Positions 5,953-12,808 of a stretch of 12,861 bases of DNA are shown piece by piece. The translations under genes were made by a program, and so were the position numbers. The notes beneath the pieces are model-generated. The model was not told the DNA's origin. It made no database searches and saw nothing but the letters and a program-made list of their open reading frames with translations. The DNA comes from JBDTSW01 sp039930945 (GTDB lineage Bacteria; Actinomycetota; Thermoleophilia; Solirubrobacterales; 70-9). The first letter of the stretch is position 1, and every line of letters begins with the position of its first letter. Where the stretch lies: the NCBI GenBank assembly GCA_039930945.1, contig JBDTSW010000063.1:1-12861 (forward strand), read 5' to 3'.

Positions 5953-7674
5953 GTGACCTCCGCAACGAACCAGCCCCGCCGGTCGGCAGCGCCGCGCACG
6001 GATTCCGTGATCAGCGACGAGCGCTTTCGGGCCTACCACGACTACGCCCGCCGCCGGGGCGTCAACAAGCCCCTGTACTTCGTCATCAGGACGATCCTCG
6101 TCCCCTGCCTCCTGGTCTGGTTTCGCCTGCAGCGCACGGGGCGCGAGCACGCCCGCTTTCGCGGCGGCATGATCGTCGCCTCCAACCACCGCAGCTTCCT
6201 CGACCCGTTTGTGATCGGGGCGCTGTTGCCCTGGCGCCGGCAGATGCAGTTCGTCGCCAAGGTCGAGCTGTTCGAGCGGCGCTGGCAGGGCTGGCTGCTC
6301 TCGCGCCTCGGCGCCTTCCCGATCCGTCGCGGGCAGTCCGACGAGACGGCGATGGAGACCGCCCGCCTGGCGGTAGAGCGCGGCGGCACCGTGGTCATCT
6401 TCCCCGAGGGGACCCGCATCCGCTCGGGCTCGCTCAGCAACCCCAAGCGCGGGGTCGGCCGCCTGGCGCTGGAGTCGGGCGCCGCCGTGTTACCGGTCGC
6501 CGTCCACGGCTCCGACCAGGTTCGCCGCGGCTGGCGGGTCCGCCCGCGCAAGGTCAAGCTCCGGGCCGGTCGCCCGATGACCTTTCCGCGCACCGAACGC
6601 CCCTCGCCCGCGCTCGCCGCCAGGGTCACCGACCGGATCTGGCCCAACATCGAGCTGCAGTGGGAGTGGCTGGGCGGCCTGCCGCCGCTGCGCAAGGCTG
6701 CGGTGATCGGAGCCGGCAGCTGGGGGACCGCGGTGGCCGTCCTGCTGGCGCGCGGCGGGGTCGAGGTGCAGCTCGGGACGCGCTCAGCGGAGAAGGCCAA
6801 GGATCTGGCCCGAGAGCGCGTCAACGAGAAGTTCCTGCCAGGGGTGAAGCTCGCCGGCGAGATCACCATCCACCGCTCGGCCGAGATCGAGCTGGGCGCC
6901 TGCGACCTGGTCTGCCTCGCGGTTCCGTCGGTGGGGCTGCCGGCGACGGTCGGTGCCCTCGGTGACCGGATCGGCTCGCGTTCGGCCGTTCTGCTGTTGA
7001 GCAAGGGGCTCGTCCACCCGGGCGGCGTGCTCCCCAACCGCTACGTCTCCGAGCGCATCCGGGCGCGGTCGATCGCCTGCCTGGGTGGTCCGGCGCATGC
7101 CCGTGAGGCGGCGGCCGGGATGGCCGCGCTCGTGCTCGGCTGCACCGACACCGACCTGCGGGTGCAGCTCGGCGAGGTCTTCGACCGCGCCGGCCTGGTC
7201 TGCGAGCGAACCGACGACGTCGTCGGCGTCGAGATCGCCGGCGTGGCCAAGAACGCCGCAGCGCTGGCGGCCGCGGCGGCCGAGCCTCACGGCATGAACG
7301 CGGCCGGGATCGCCGCCGCGGGGGTCTGGCGCGAGTGCGTCGAGTGGGCGCTGGGCCTGGGGGCCGAGCTGGAGACGTTCTCCGGCCTCGCGGGCGTCGG
7401 CGACCTGACCGCGACGGTGCTGGCTCCGAACAGCCGCAACCGACGGGCGGGCGAGCTGCTCGGCGCCGGGGTCCCGAGCGAGCAGATCCCCGGGCGCATC
7501 GGGCAGGCCTCCGAGGCACTTGACTCGGTGCCCCTGCTGGCGACGGCCGTCGCCGCCGCCGGGGTGGAGGCACCCGGGCTGGAGGGCCTGGCGGCGCTGG
7601 TCGCGGGCGAGATCGACGCCGGCGAATGGGTCGCCGGGATGCGCCGCGCCGAGCGCGCGCGCCGCGCCGCGTGA
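5953..7674 (+). CDS. PlsC-GpsA fusion: 1-acylglycerol-3-phosphate acyltransferase + glycerol-3-phosphate dehydrogenase
   Basis: Two phospholipid-synthesis enzymes in one 573-aa chain. Residues about 40-230 form a PlsC/LPLAT domain: a hydrophobic stretch (about 40-59), catalytic NHRSFLD (N78-D84), FPEGTR (150-155) and LPVAVHGSD (180-188). Residues about 246-573 form a complete NAD(P)-dependent GpsA. This has GAGSWGTA (253-260), the SKG Lys351, GGPAHARE (378-385, where GpsA usually has SGPSFA), the catalytic Lys433 in VAKN, GLAGVGDLT (478-486) and NSRN (493-496). GpsA reduces dihydroxyacetone phosphate to sn-glycerol-3-phosphate. PlsC acylates lysophosphatidate to phosphatidate. The first acylation (PlsB or PlsY) is missing between them, so direct channelling would need a third partner. 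No in-frame ATG, GTG or TTG occurs between about 6620 and 6702, so GpsA cannot be made as a separate protein from a start just before its Rossmann fold. GTG at 5953 is preferred for its 7-nt distance to a -10-like box; GTG at 5950 is possible. The acyltransferase is probably membrane-associated. Confidence 0.93.
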   Translation: MTSATNQPRRSAAPRTDSVISDERFRAYHDYARRRGVNKPLYFVIRTILVPCLLVWFRLQRTGREHARFRGGMIVASNHRSFLDPFVIGALLPWRRQMQFVAKVELFERRWQGWLLSRLGAFPIRRGQSDETAMETARLAVERGGTVVIFPEGTRIRSGSLSNPKRGVGRLALESGAAVLPVAVHGSDQVRRGWRVRPRKVKLRAGRPMTFPRTERPSPALAARVTDRIWPNIELQWEWLGGLPPLRKAAVIGAGSWGTAVAVLLARGGVEVQLGTRSAEKAKDLARERVNEKFLPGVKLAGEITIHRSAEIELGACDLVCLAVPSVGLPATVGALGDRIGSRSAVLLLSKGLVHPGGVLPNRYVSERIRARSIACLGGPAHAREAAAGMAALVLGCTDTDLRVQLGEVFDRAGLVCERTDDVVGVEIAGVAKNAAALAAAAAEPHGMNAAGIAAAGVWRECVEWALGLGAELETFSGLAGVGDLTATVLAPNSRNRRAGELLGAGVPSEQIPGRIGQASEALDSVPLLATAVAAAGVEAPGLEGLAALVAGEIDAGEWVAGMRRAERARRAA

Positions 7675-7691
7675 GGGCGGGGCGCGATGGC

Positions 7692-7697
7692 TAGGCT
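7692..7697 (+). promoter_or_regulatory. Candidate -10 box (TAGGCT) of the ECF sigma gene
   Basis: TAGGCT ends 8 nt before the GTG at 7706, and no ribosome binding site separates them, so transcription probably starts at or next to the start codon. It falls just after the stop of the fusion gene, giving the sigma gene its own promoter. Confidence 0.5.
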
Positions 7698-7705
7698 CTC
7701 GAGCG

Positions 7706-8269
7706 GTGAGCGAAGCACCGGCCACGACGACGGACGAGGCCTCCAAGGCCGAGCTCGACCGCGCCTTCTCCGAGCTGTACAAGGCGCACCTGCGAGATGT
7801 CTACTCATACTCGTACTACCGGGTGGGCAACCACCACGACGCCGAGGACCTGACCGAGCAGGCATTTCTGCAGGCCTACAAGCACTTCGAACGGGCCCGC
7901 CGCGAATCCGACGGACGCCCGCTGCGGCCGTGGCTGATCAGGATCGCCCACAACCTCGCCGCCAACCATCACCGCGACCGCTCCCGGCGCCCGGAGGCGG
8001 CGCTCGATGCGATCGAGCCGCCTTCGCACCCGCACGACACCGAGCAGATCGTCGCCGGCCGCGAGCAGCTTCGCGCCGTTCTGCGCCGGCTCGACGACCT
8101 CTCGGAGGAGCGCCGCGAGGCGCTGATCATGCGCTTTGCGCTGGACATGTCCAACCGCGAGATCGCGCGCGCCCTCGGCAAGACCGACGGGGCGACGAAG
8201 GTGCTGATCCATCGCGCGATCAAGCAGCTGAAGGAGCTGATCGCGTCGGAGGGAGGGGCTGATGAGTGA
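7706..8269 (+). CDS. ECF-type sigma-70 family RNA polymerase sigma factor
   Basis: Compact two-domain sigma factor of 187 aa. Region 2 is at about 20-93, with YKAHLRDVYSYSYYRVG (25-41), DAEDLTEQAFLQAY (45-58) and PWLIRIAHNLAANHHRD (75-91). Region 4 is at about 128-180, with LSEERREALIMRFALDMSN (132-150) and the helix-turn-helix REIARALGKTDGATKVLIHR (151-170). There is no region 1 or 3, which marks the extracytoplasmic-function group. The frame is open upstream to 7520, but that part is out of frame with the GpsA coding sequence and is spurious. GTG at 7706 gives a normal ECF length, places region 2 near the N terminus and follows a TAGGCT box. Its 3' end overlaps a small one-TM protein by 8 nt, the usual arrangement of sigma and anti-sigma genes. 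The signal and target promoters cannot be deduced from the window. Confidence 0.92.
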   Translation: MSEAPATTTDEASKAELDRAFSELYKAHLRDVYSYSYYRVGNHHDAEDLTEQAFLQAYKHFERARRESDGRPLRPWLIRIAHNLAANHHRDRSRRPEAALDAIEPPSHPHDTEQIVAGREQLRAVLRRLDDLSEERREALIMRFALDMSNREIARALGKTDGATKVLIHRAIKQLKELIASEGGADE

Positions 8270-8594
8270 GAGCAAGATCGATCTCGAGGCGCTGCTCAGC
8301 GACGCCCTGCGGCCGATCGACCCGCCAGAGCGGCTCTCCGGCCGGCTCGAGGGAACGCTGACGACGCTCACCGAGCAGGCCGCGGCCGACCTGCAGGACT
8401 GGGCCGACGAGCTCACCGAGAGCGAGCTCGCGTCGCTGCGCGACCCCCGCAACTGGGTCCGTCCGGTCGCCGCCGTGGCGGTCGGCGGGGCCGCCGCCGG
8501 AGCGCTGATCGTGGTCGGCATGCGCCACCGGCGCCGCCCTTCCGGGCTGCGCGCCAGCGCCGAGACCGCCCTCCGCGACCTCCGCCGCGGTTAG
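8262..8594 (+). CDS. Small one-TM protein, candidate anti-sigma factor of the upstream ECF gene
   Basis: Protein of 110 aa that I cannot assign to a named family. Residues 1-65 are acidic and predicted helical (LEALLSDALRPIDPPERLSG at 9-28, then an acidic stretch around DWADELTESELASL at 46-59). Residues 66-87 form one hydrophobic alanine/valine/glycine-rich segment, followed by the positive patch RHRRRP and a basic tail of about 18 residues. By the positive-inside rule the basic tail is on the cytoplasmic side, but the N-terminal side could also be inside, so the topology is uncertain. It lacks the HxxxCxxC zinc motif of classical ZAS anti-sigma factors. The ATG at 8262 overlaps the sigma gene stop (ATGAGTGA) and follows a purine-rich GGGAGGGG at 8251-8258, so the two are translationally coupled. 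Overlap with an ECF gene plus one TM segment suggests it tethers and inhibits the sigma factor. That role is inference. Confidence 0.75.
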   Translation: MSESKIDLEALLSDALRPIDPPERLSGRLEGTLTTLTEQAAADLQDWADELTESELASLRDPRNWVRPVAAVAVGGAAAGALIVVGMRHRRRPSGLRASAETALRDLRRG

Positions 8595-8612
8595 CCGGAG
8601 CGTGGGCTGGGC

Positions 8613-9035
8613 CTAGGTCGCCGGGGCCTTCCGGCCCGCGGCCTTCGGGGTCGCGGCGCCCGCCGCCACCCCGGTCAGGCCCAGGATCAGGTGCAGGAAG
8701 TTGTCCTCGGTGTTGATCGGGACCAGGTTGAGGAGGTCGCCGTGACCGTTGTCGGTGACCACGAAACCCCAGACGGCCAGGACCAGATACAGCAGGCCGA
8801 TCCCCAGCGCGAACTCGCGCGCCGCCGAGTTGGCACCGATCAGGAGGGTCACCCCGATCGCGAGGTGGAGCAGGTTGTGCCAACCGTTGAGGGCCAGCAA
8901 ACCCAGGGCTTCGTCTGAGCTCAGCGAGTTGCCGGTATCGAAGCTGGCCGAGTAGAAGAAGCCGATGATCCCGGCGATCACCAGTCCCGCGCCCACCAGC
9001 GCGCAGTAGAGGCGGGCCGGGCTCGATGCTTCCAT
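8613..9035 (-). CDS. DUF4383 domain-containing membrane protein
   Basis: Hydrophobic 140-aa protein with four predicted membrane segments (about 9-30, 53-69, 75-94 and 111-128). It contains two similar half-motifs, NGWHNLLHLAIG (50-61) and NTEDNFLHLILG (108-119), each an N..(H/D)N(L/F)LHL..G signature at the start of TM2 and TM4. This is the pattern I associate with DUF4383, a family of unknown function common in actinobacteria. It suggests an internal duplication of a two-helix unit. The C terminus is a short Ala/Lys-rich tail. The ATG is supported by GGGAGGAG 4 nt upstream on the minus strand, so this gene, unlike most first genes here, has a true leader and Shine-Dalgarno sequence. It converges with the small one-TM gene across an 18-nt gap and diverges from the rhomboid gene. 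The function is unknown and a membrane location is likely. Confidence 0.85.
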   Translation of the reverse strand: MEASSPARLYCALVGAGLVIAGIIGFFYSASFDTGNSLSSDEALGLLALNGWHNLLHLAIGVTLLIGANSAAREFALGIGLLYLVLAVWGFVVTDNGHGDLLNLVPINTEDNFLHLILGLTGVAAGAATPKAAGRKAPAT

Positions 9036-9039
9036 CCTG

Positions 9040-9047
9040 CTCCTCCC
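9040..9047 (-). promoter_or_regulatory. Shine-Dalgarno sequence of the DUF4383 gene
   Basis: On the minus strand GGGAGGAG ends 4 nt before the ATG at 9035. It fixes the start. Confidence 0.8.
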
Positions 9048-9064
9048 TCGGAGAGTTGATGCCG

Positions 9065-9070
9065 ACGCTA
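9065..9070 (-). promoter_or_regulatory. Candidate -10 box (TAGCGT) of the DUF4383 gene
   Basis: On the minus strand TAGCGT lies about 30 nt before the start codon, which would give a leader of about 20 nt that includes the Shine-Dalgarno sequence. No clear -35 is visible. Confidence 0.3.
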
Positions 9071-9129
9071 TCTTCCCCTCTGCGGAGGAGCATCATCCGG
9101 CCGGGCCGCTCTGCGGCCTCCAGGCGCTC

Positions 9130-9135
9130 TAGGCT
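9130..9135 (+). promoter_or_regulatory. Candidate -10 box (TAGGCT) of the rhomboid gene
   Basis: TAGGCT ends 10 nt before the ATG at 9146, giving an expected leader of 0-4 nt with no Shine-Dalgarno sequence. This box supports starting the rhomboid at 9146, not at the in-frame upstream codon at 9026. Confidence 0.45.
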
Positions 9136-9145
9136 CCTCCGCCCG

Positions 9146-10009
9146 ATGGCCGATTGCTACCGCCACCCGGGCCGCGAGACCAAGGTCGCCTGCTCGAGGT
9201 GCGCCCGGCCCATCTGCCCCGACTGCATGATCTCGACGCCAGTCGGCATGCGCTGCCCGGAGTGCGCCCGTCAGCGGACCCAGGTGCGCTCGGTCAGCCT
9301 CGGCGGCTTCGGCGGCGGCGCCAAGCCCGCCACCCAGGTCCTGATCGCGCTCAACGCGCTCGCCTTCGTCGCCGAGCTCTTGGGTGGCGGCGGCGCGGTC
9401 TCCACCGGCGCCGGCGCCGGTCTGATCCAGGATGGCGGGCTCAACGCCGTCGCCATCGACGTTCAGGGCGAGTGGTGGCGGATCATCACCGGCGGCTTCC
9501 TGCACGCCGGGGCGTTCCACCTCCTGCTGAACATGTTCGCGCTCTACATTCTCGGCTCGCTGCTGGAGCCGGCGGTGGGGACCCCCCGCTTCCTGGGGAT
9601 CTACTTCGTCTCGCTGCTGGCGGGCGCCTGCGGGGCGCTGGTGCTTGACCCGAACGAGCTCACGGTGGGCGCGTCTGGGGCGATCTTCGGGCTGATGTCG
9701 GCAGCGTTCGTGATGGCGCGCCGCCGAGGCCTCGAGAGCCTCGCCTCCCAGATCGGCTTCTACGTGCTGATCAACCTCGTGTTCACGATCTCGGTGCCGA
9801 ACATCAGCATCGGCGGCCACGTCGGCGGGCTGATCGGCGGGGCCGTGGCCGCCCTGGTCGTCGCCCGGTTCGAGCGCACCCGGATGCAGAACAAGCTGGC
9901 GGCGGAGATCGCGGTGATGATCGCGCTCGGCGGGCTCGCCTTCGCCGGGGCCCTGGCGGCCGCGGCGGCGGGCGCCCCGGACCTGGCTACCCTGCCCGGG
10001 CTCAGCTAG
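9146..10009 (+). CDS. Rhomboid family intramembrane serine protease with N-terminal zinc ribbon
   Basis: Protein of 287 aa. Residues 1-42 form a B-box-like zinc-binding module with ordered ligands Cys4, His7, Cys16, Cys19, Cys24, Cys27, Cys37 and Cys40. After a glycine-rich linker, the rhomboid core of six or more membrane helices begins near residue 62. The catalytic parts are complete: HAGAFHLLLN with Asn129 (oxyanion), Ser177 in GASGAIFG (175-182), and His225 in GGHVGG. A further hydrophobic helix (about 253-275) ends the protein. Rhomboids cut membrane substrates within the bilayer, and here the substrate is unknown. The zinc module is presumably cytoplasmic and may bind a partner. The frame is open back to 9026, but that extension lacks conserved sequence and would run over the divergent DUF4383 start; ATG 9146 starts directly at the zinc module. 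Its stop overlaps the end of the convergent gene by 8 nt. Confidence 0.93.
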   Translation: MADCYRHPGRETKVACSRCARPICPDCMISTPVGMRCPECARQRTQVRSVSLGGFGGGAKPATQVLIALNALAFVAELLGGGGAVSTGAGAGLIQDGGLNAVAIDVQGEWWRIITGGFLHAGAFHLLLNMFALYILGSLLEPAVGTPRFLGIYFVSLLAGACGALVLDPNELTVGASGAIFGLMSAAFVMARRRGLESLASQIGFYVLINLVFTISVPNISIGGHVGGLIGGAVAALVVARFERTRMQNKLAAEIAVMIALGGLAFAGALAAAAAGAPDLATLPGLS

Positions 10010-10469
10010 CCGGGCTGACTGCCCGCACGCCGGCGCGTCGCTCGACCTCGTCGCGAAGCTCGCGCACCGAGCGCCACATCACCTGCCGGTTCATCCGGTT
10101 GACGACGAACCCGGGCACGGGCATCCCTGGGGCGATGCCGAGCACGTAGGTGGCCACGGTGGCCTCCCCTTTCGGCTCGAAGCGATACTCGCCCCTGACG
10201 TGGGCGACGTCGTCGCCCTCGACGAACTCCCACTCGACCCGGCCGGGGCGGTCGTAGCGGTAGCGCAGGCTGTAGGTGACCTCGCGCAGGTCGGCGTCGA
10301 CCCGAAAGGAGACGATCTCGCCCAGTCCGTCGCCGTCGCGCGAGAGGACCTCGACGTTCTTGACGGCGCCCTGCCAGGCGGGAAAGGTCTCGTAGTCGAC
10401 GATCGCCTCGAAGCAGGCCTCGGCCCCGGCGGAGATCTCTATCGCCTGCTCGGCGCGGTGGACTGCCAT
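10002..10469 (-). CDS. SRPBCC family protein (polyketide cyclase/START-like, COQ10 type)
   Basis: Small helix-grip protein of 155 aa. It has the hallmark N terminus of the SRPBCC superfamily: a beta strand AEQAIEISAGAEACFEAI (6-23) followed by DYETFPAWQGAVKNVEVL (25-42). Alternating strands (for example EIVSFRVDADLREVTYSLRY at 51-70) then lead to a long C-terminal helix (about 122-146). Such proteins form a deep hydrophobic cavity for lipids, quinones or polyketides, and no catalytic residue can be named. There is no signal peptide and no membrane segment, so it is cytosolic. ATG at 10469 is chosen over the GTG at 10484 because the latter overlaps the -10-like box at 10483-10488. The gene converges on the rhomboid with an 8-nt stop overlap and diverges from the pterin dehydratase gene. 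Its ligand is unknown. Confidence 0.85.
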   Translation of the reverse strand: MAVHRAEQAIEISAGAEACFEAIVDYETFPAWQGAVKNVEVLSRDGDGLGEIVSFRVDADLREVTYSLRYRYDRPGRVEWEFVEGDDVAHVRGEYRFEPKGEATVATYVLGIAPGMPVPGFVVNRMNRQVMWRSVRELRDEVERRAGVRAVSPAS

Positions 10470-10482
10470 TGCGACTGACGCC

Positions 10483-10488
10483 ACCCTA
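10483..10488 (-). promoter_or_regulatory. Candidate -10 box (TAGGGT) of the SRPBCC gene
   Basis: On the minus strand TAGGGT ends 13 nt before the ATG at 10469. No Shine-Dalgarno sequence lies between. It faces away from the pterin dehydratase promoter about 70 nt to the right. Confidence 0.4.
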
Positions 10489-10556
10489 GCCAGCCCGGAG
10501 CGCCGAGCCGAGCCTCCTCGCGGGCGCCTACCGCCTTAGCCTGGGAGAGAACCGAA

Positions 10557-10562
10557 TAGTGT
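10557..10562 (+). promoter_or_regulatory. Candidate -10 box (TAGTGT) of the pterin dehydratase gene
   Basis: TAGTGT within GAATAGTGTG ends 6 nt before the GTG at 10569, so the message should begin at the start codon. It would drive the following three genes to 12808. Confidence 0.45.
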
Positions 10563-10568
10563 GAGCCT

Positions 10569-10850
10569 GTGGCCCTGCTGAGCGACGAGGAGATCGACGA
10601 GCGCCTCTCCGGCCTGGAAGGGTGGAGCCGCGCCGGCGACGCGATCTCCAAGACCTACTCGAACGGCGACTTCGTCGGCTCGGTCACGTTCGTCGACAAG
10701 CTGGTCGCGCCGGCGGAGGAGATGGGCCATCACCCCGATCTCGAGATCTCCTGGGATCAGGTCGCCGTCTCGATCACCAACCATGCCGAGGGCGGCCTGA
10801 CCGAGGCCGACCTCGAGCTGGCTGGCCGGATCGATGCCCTCCGCGACTGA
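10569..10850 (+). CDS. Pterin-4a-carbinolamine dehydratase (4a-hydroxytetrahydrobiopterin dehydratase)
   Basis: Small enzyme of 93 aa, the usual family length. The signature is complete: EEMGHHPDLEISW at residues 50-62 with His54, His55 and Pro56, then His72 in ITNHAEGG, and Asp81 in the helix LTEADLELA. The N terminus LSDEEIDERLSGLEGWSRAG (4-23) also fits. It dehydrates 4a-hydroxytetrahydropterin to the quinonoid dihydropterin for recycling. No aromatic amino acid hydroxylase is nearby, so its partner is unknown; in bacteria lacking such hydroxylases, roles in molybdopterin or pterin metabolism have been proposed. The GTG at 10569 follows a TAGTGT box by 6 nt. The gene overlaps the start of the alpha/beta hydrolase by 17 nt, so the pair is probably coupled. 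Confidence 0.93.
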   Translation: MALLSDEEIDERLSGLEGWSRAGDAISKTYSNGDFVGSVTFVDKLVAPAEEMGHHPDLEISWDQVAVSITNHAEGGLTEADLELAGRIDALRD

Positions 10851-11736
10851 CGCGGTCGAGCGCTCCACCGTCGCCTTCGCATCCGGCGGGTCCCGGTGCG
10901 AGGGCTGGCTGTTCCGGCCGCCGCGGGCCGACGGTGAGGTTGCCTGCGTCGTTCTCGCGCACGGATTCGGCGCCCTCAAGGAGGCGCGCCTCGACGCCTA
11001 CGCCCAGCGTTTCGCCGACGCCGGCTTCGCCGCCCTTGCCTTCGACTACCGCCACTTCGGCGACAGCGAGGGGGAGCCGCGCCAGCTGGTCGACATCGCC
11101 CGACAGCACGCCGACTGGCGCGCGGCGATAGCCCACGCGCGCAGCCTCGACGGCGTCGACCGCGACCGAATCGTCGCCTGGGGCTCCTCGTTCGGCGGCG
11201 GACACGTGATCTCCACCGCCGCCTCCGAGCCCCGGCTGGCAGCCGCGATCGCCCAGGTCCCCCACACCGACGGGCTCGCCACCCTGCGCCAGGTCGAGCC
11301 TCGCCGCGCCGCCGCGCTTACCGCTCACGGGCTCTTGGACCGGGCGTGGGCGCTGAGTGGGCGCGCGCCGCACTACATCCCGATCATCGGCCCTCCGGGG
11401 TCGCTGGCGACGATGACCGGCGACCACGCGGCCGAAGGCTACGCGGGCATGTACCCGCAGGGCTTCGAGTGGCGCAACGAGGTTCCCGCGAGGATCATGC
11501 TCACCTTCGCGCTGTACTCACCTGGCCGCAGGGCCGCCGAGGTCGGCTGCCCGATCCTCTTCCAGGTGGGCACAGACGACCACATCACGCCCCCCGGGCC
11601 GGCCCTGAAGGCGGCCGAGCAAGCCCCGCGCGGCGAGCTGCTGACCTACCCGCTCTCGCACTTCGAGATCTACCGCGGCCAGCCGTTCGAGCGCGCCGTC
11701 TCAGACCAGGTCGAGTTCCTCCGCCGCCACGTCTGA
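10834..11736 (+). CDS. Alpha/beta hydrolase (serine hydrolase)
   Basis: Protein of 300 aa with a canonical hydrolase core. There is an oxyanion-region HGFG at residues 43-46, and FDYRHFGDSEG at 70-80. The nucleophile elbow GSSFG at 117-121 has Ser119, the acid is Asp249 in VGTDDHITPP (245-254), and the base is His276 in YPLSHFEIY (272-280). A lid or cap insert lies at about 145-225. There is no signal peptide, so it acts in the cytosol. It resembles dienelactone-hydrolase-like or S33-type esterases, and the natural substrate cannot be told. The ATG at 10834 lies inside the end of the pterin dehydratase gene. The next gene starts 7 nt after its stop, so it is the middle gene of a run of three. 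The shared operon does not suggest a common pathway to me. Confidence 0.9.
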   Translation: MPSATDAVERSTVAFASGGSRCEGWLFRPPRADGEVACVVLAHGFGALKEARLDAYAQRFADAGFAALAFDYRHFGDSEGEPRQLVDIARQHADWRAAIAHARSLDGVDRDRIVAWGSSFGGGHVISTAASEPRLAAAIAQVPHTDGLATLRQVEPRRAAALTAHGLLDRAWALSGRAPHYIPIIGPPGSLATMTGDHAAEGYAGMYPQGFEWRNEVPARIMLTFALYSPGRRAAEVGCPILFQVGTDDHITPPGPALKAAEQAPRGELLTYPLSHFEIYRGQPFERAVSDQVEFLRRHV

Positions 11737-11743
11737 AAGCGCG

Positions 11744-12808
11744 ATGCGCATCGTCCACGTCGTCGGCACGCGTCCCAACTTCGTCAAGATGGCGCCGGTG
11801 ATCGCCGCCGCCCGCGAGCGCGACGGCTGGCACAACTCGATCGTCCATACGGGCCAGCACTACGACAGGGCGATGTCCGACGTCTTCTTTGACGAGCTCG
11901 GCGTGCCGCAGCCGGACCATCTGCTGGGCGTGGGCTCGGGCTCGCACGCCGAGCAGACCGCCCGTGTGCTGGAGCGCCTCGAGCCCGTGCTCGAGGCCGA
12001 GAGCCCCGATCTGGTGTTGGTTCCGGGCGACGTCAACTCGACCCTGGCCGCGGCGCTGTGCGCGGCACGGCACGGGATCCCGGTCGGCCACGTCGAGTCG
12101 GGGCTGCGCAGCTTCGACCGGACGATGCCCGAGGAGGTCAACCGCATGGTCGCGGACCACCTCTCCGAGCTTCTCTTCCTGCACTCCGAGGAGGCGATCA
12201 CGAACCTCCGCGCCGAGGACGTGGACGACGGTCGCATGCGCTTCGTCGGCAACACGATGATCGACACGCTGGTCGCCCTCGAGGAGCGCTTCCGCGCCCG
12301 CGGCGCGGCCGCCGCCTTCGGCCTCGAGCCGGGCTCATACCTGCTGGTGACGCTGCATCGCCCGGCGCTCGTCGCCGGGCGCCTGCTCGGCGAGGCGATC
12401 GCGGCCCTGGCGAGCGTCGCCGGCGAACTGCCGGTGGTCTTTCCGATTCACCCCCGCACCCGCAAGATGCTCGGCGATGCCGATTCGCCCGGCGTCGAGC
12501 TGGTCGACCCGGTCTCCTACCTCGACTTCCTCTCGCTCGAGGCCGACGCCGCCGCGGTGCTCACCGACTCCGGCGGGATCCAGGAGGAGACCACCTACCT
12601 GGGCGTTCGCTGCTTCACCCTGCGCGACAACACCGAGCGCCCGGTCACCGTTCGCGCCGGCACCAACACCCTGCTGGGGCTCGACCCCGGCCGGATCCGC
12701 GAGATCCCCGAGCTGATCGCGTCGGGCGGCGCCGAGACTCCGCAGCCGCCGCCGTTGTGGGATGGCCACGCGGCCCGGCGAATCGCCGATGTCGTGGCGG
12801 ATTGGTAG
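11744..12808 (+). CDS. wecB: UDP-N-acetylglucosamine 2-epimerase (non-hydrolysing)
   Basis: GT-B-fold enzyme of 354 aa that interconverts UDP-GlcNAc and UDP-ManNAc, supplying ManNAc-type sugars for cell-wall or surface polysaccharides. The N-terminal GTRPNFVKMAPVI is at residues 8-20. Catalytic acids known in the family are present: Asp96 in PGDVNST, Glu118 in HVESGLRS, and Glu131 in PEEVNRMVADH (129-139). His205 is in the TLHRP loop. The nucleotide-binding DSGGIQEE is at 275-282 and RDNTERPVT at 294-302. Two points are unusual: after TLHRP the usual E-N is replaced by A-L (residues 208-209), and the length is short of the roughly 370-380 aa common for WecB. The start ATG at 11744 is 7 nt after the hydrolase stop, without a clear Shine-Dalgarno sequence. 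The family is certain, and the hydrolysing form is less likely given the overall motifs. Confidence 0.93.
   Translation: MRIVHVVGTRPNFVKMAPVIAAARERDGWHNSIVHTGQHYDRAMSDVFFDELGVPQPDHLLGVGSGSHAEQTARVLERLEPVLEAESPDLVLVPGDVNSTLAAALCAARHGIPVGHVESGLRSFDRTMPEEVNRMVADHLSELLFLHSEEAITNLRAEDVDDGRMRFVGNTMIDTLVALEERFRARGAAAAFGLEPGSYLLVTLHRPALVAGRLLGEAIAALASVAGELPVVFPIHPRTRKMLGDADSPGVELVDPVSYLDFLSLEADAAAVLTDSGGIQEETTYLGVRCFTLRDNTERPVTVRAGTNTLLGLDPGRIREIPELIASGGAETPQPPPLWDGHAARRIADVVADW

Noticed and set aside
7520..7705. N-terminal extension of the ECF sigma gene back to 7520
   Set aside because: It lies out of frame inside the GpsA coding sequence, has low-complexity Arg/Pro-rich translation and would give an abnormal sigma factor length. 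GTG 7706 is better supported.
8624..8637. Perfect GGGCC-TTCC-GGCCC hairpin near the convergent gene ends, possible bidirectional terminator
   Set aside because: It lies inside the DUF4383 coding sequence, has only a 5-bp stem and no T-run on either strand. Such GC hairpins are frequent by chance at this base composition.
9026..9145. N-terminal extension of the rhomboid gene back to 9026
   Set aside because: The extension is Ser/Arg-rich without homology features and runs over the start and ribosome binding site of the divergent DUF4383 gene. ATG 9146 begins the zinc module directly.
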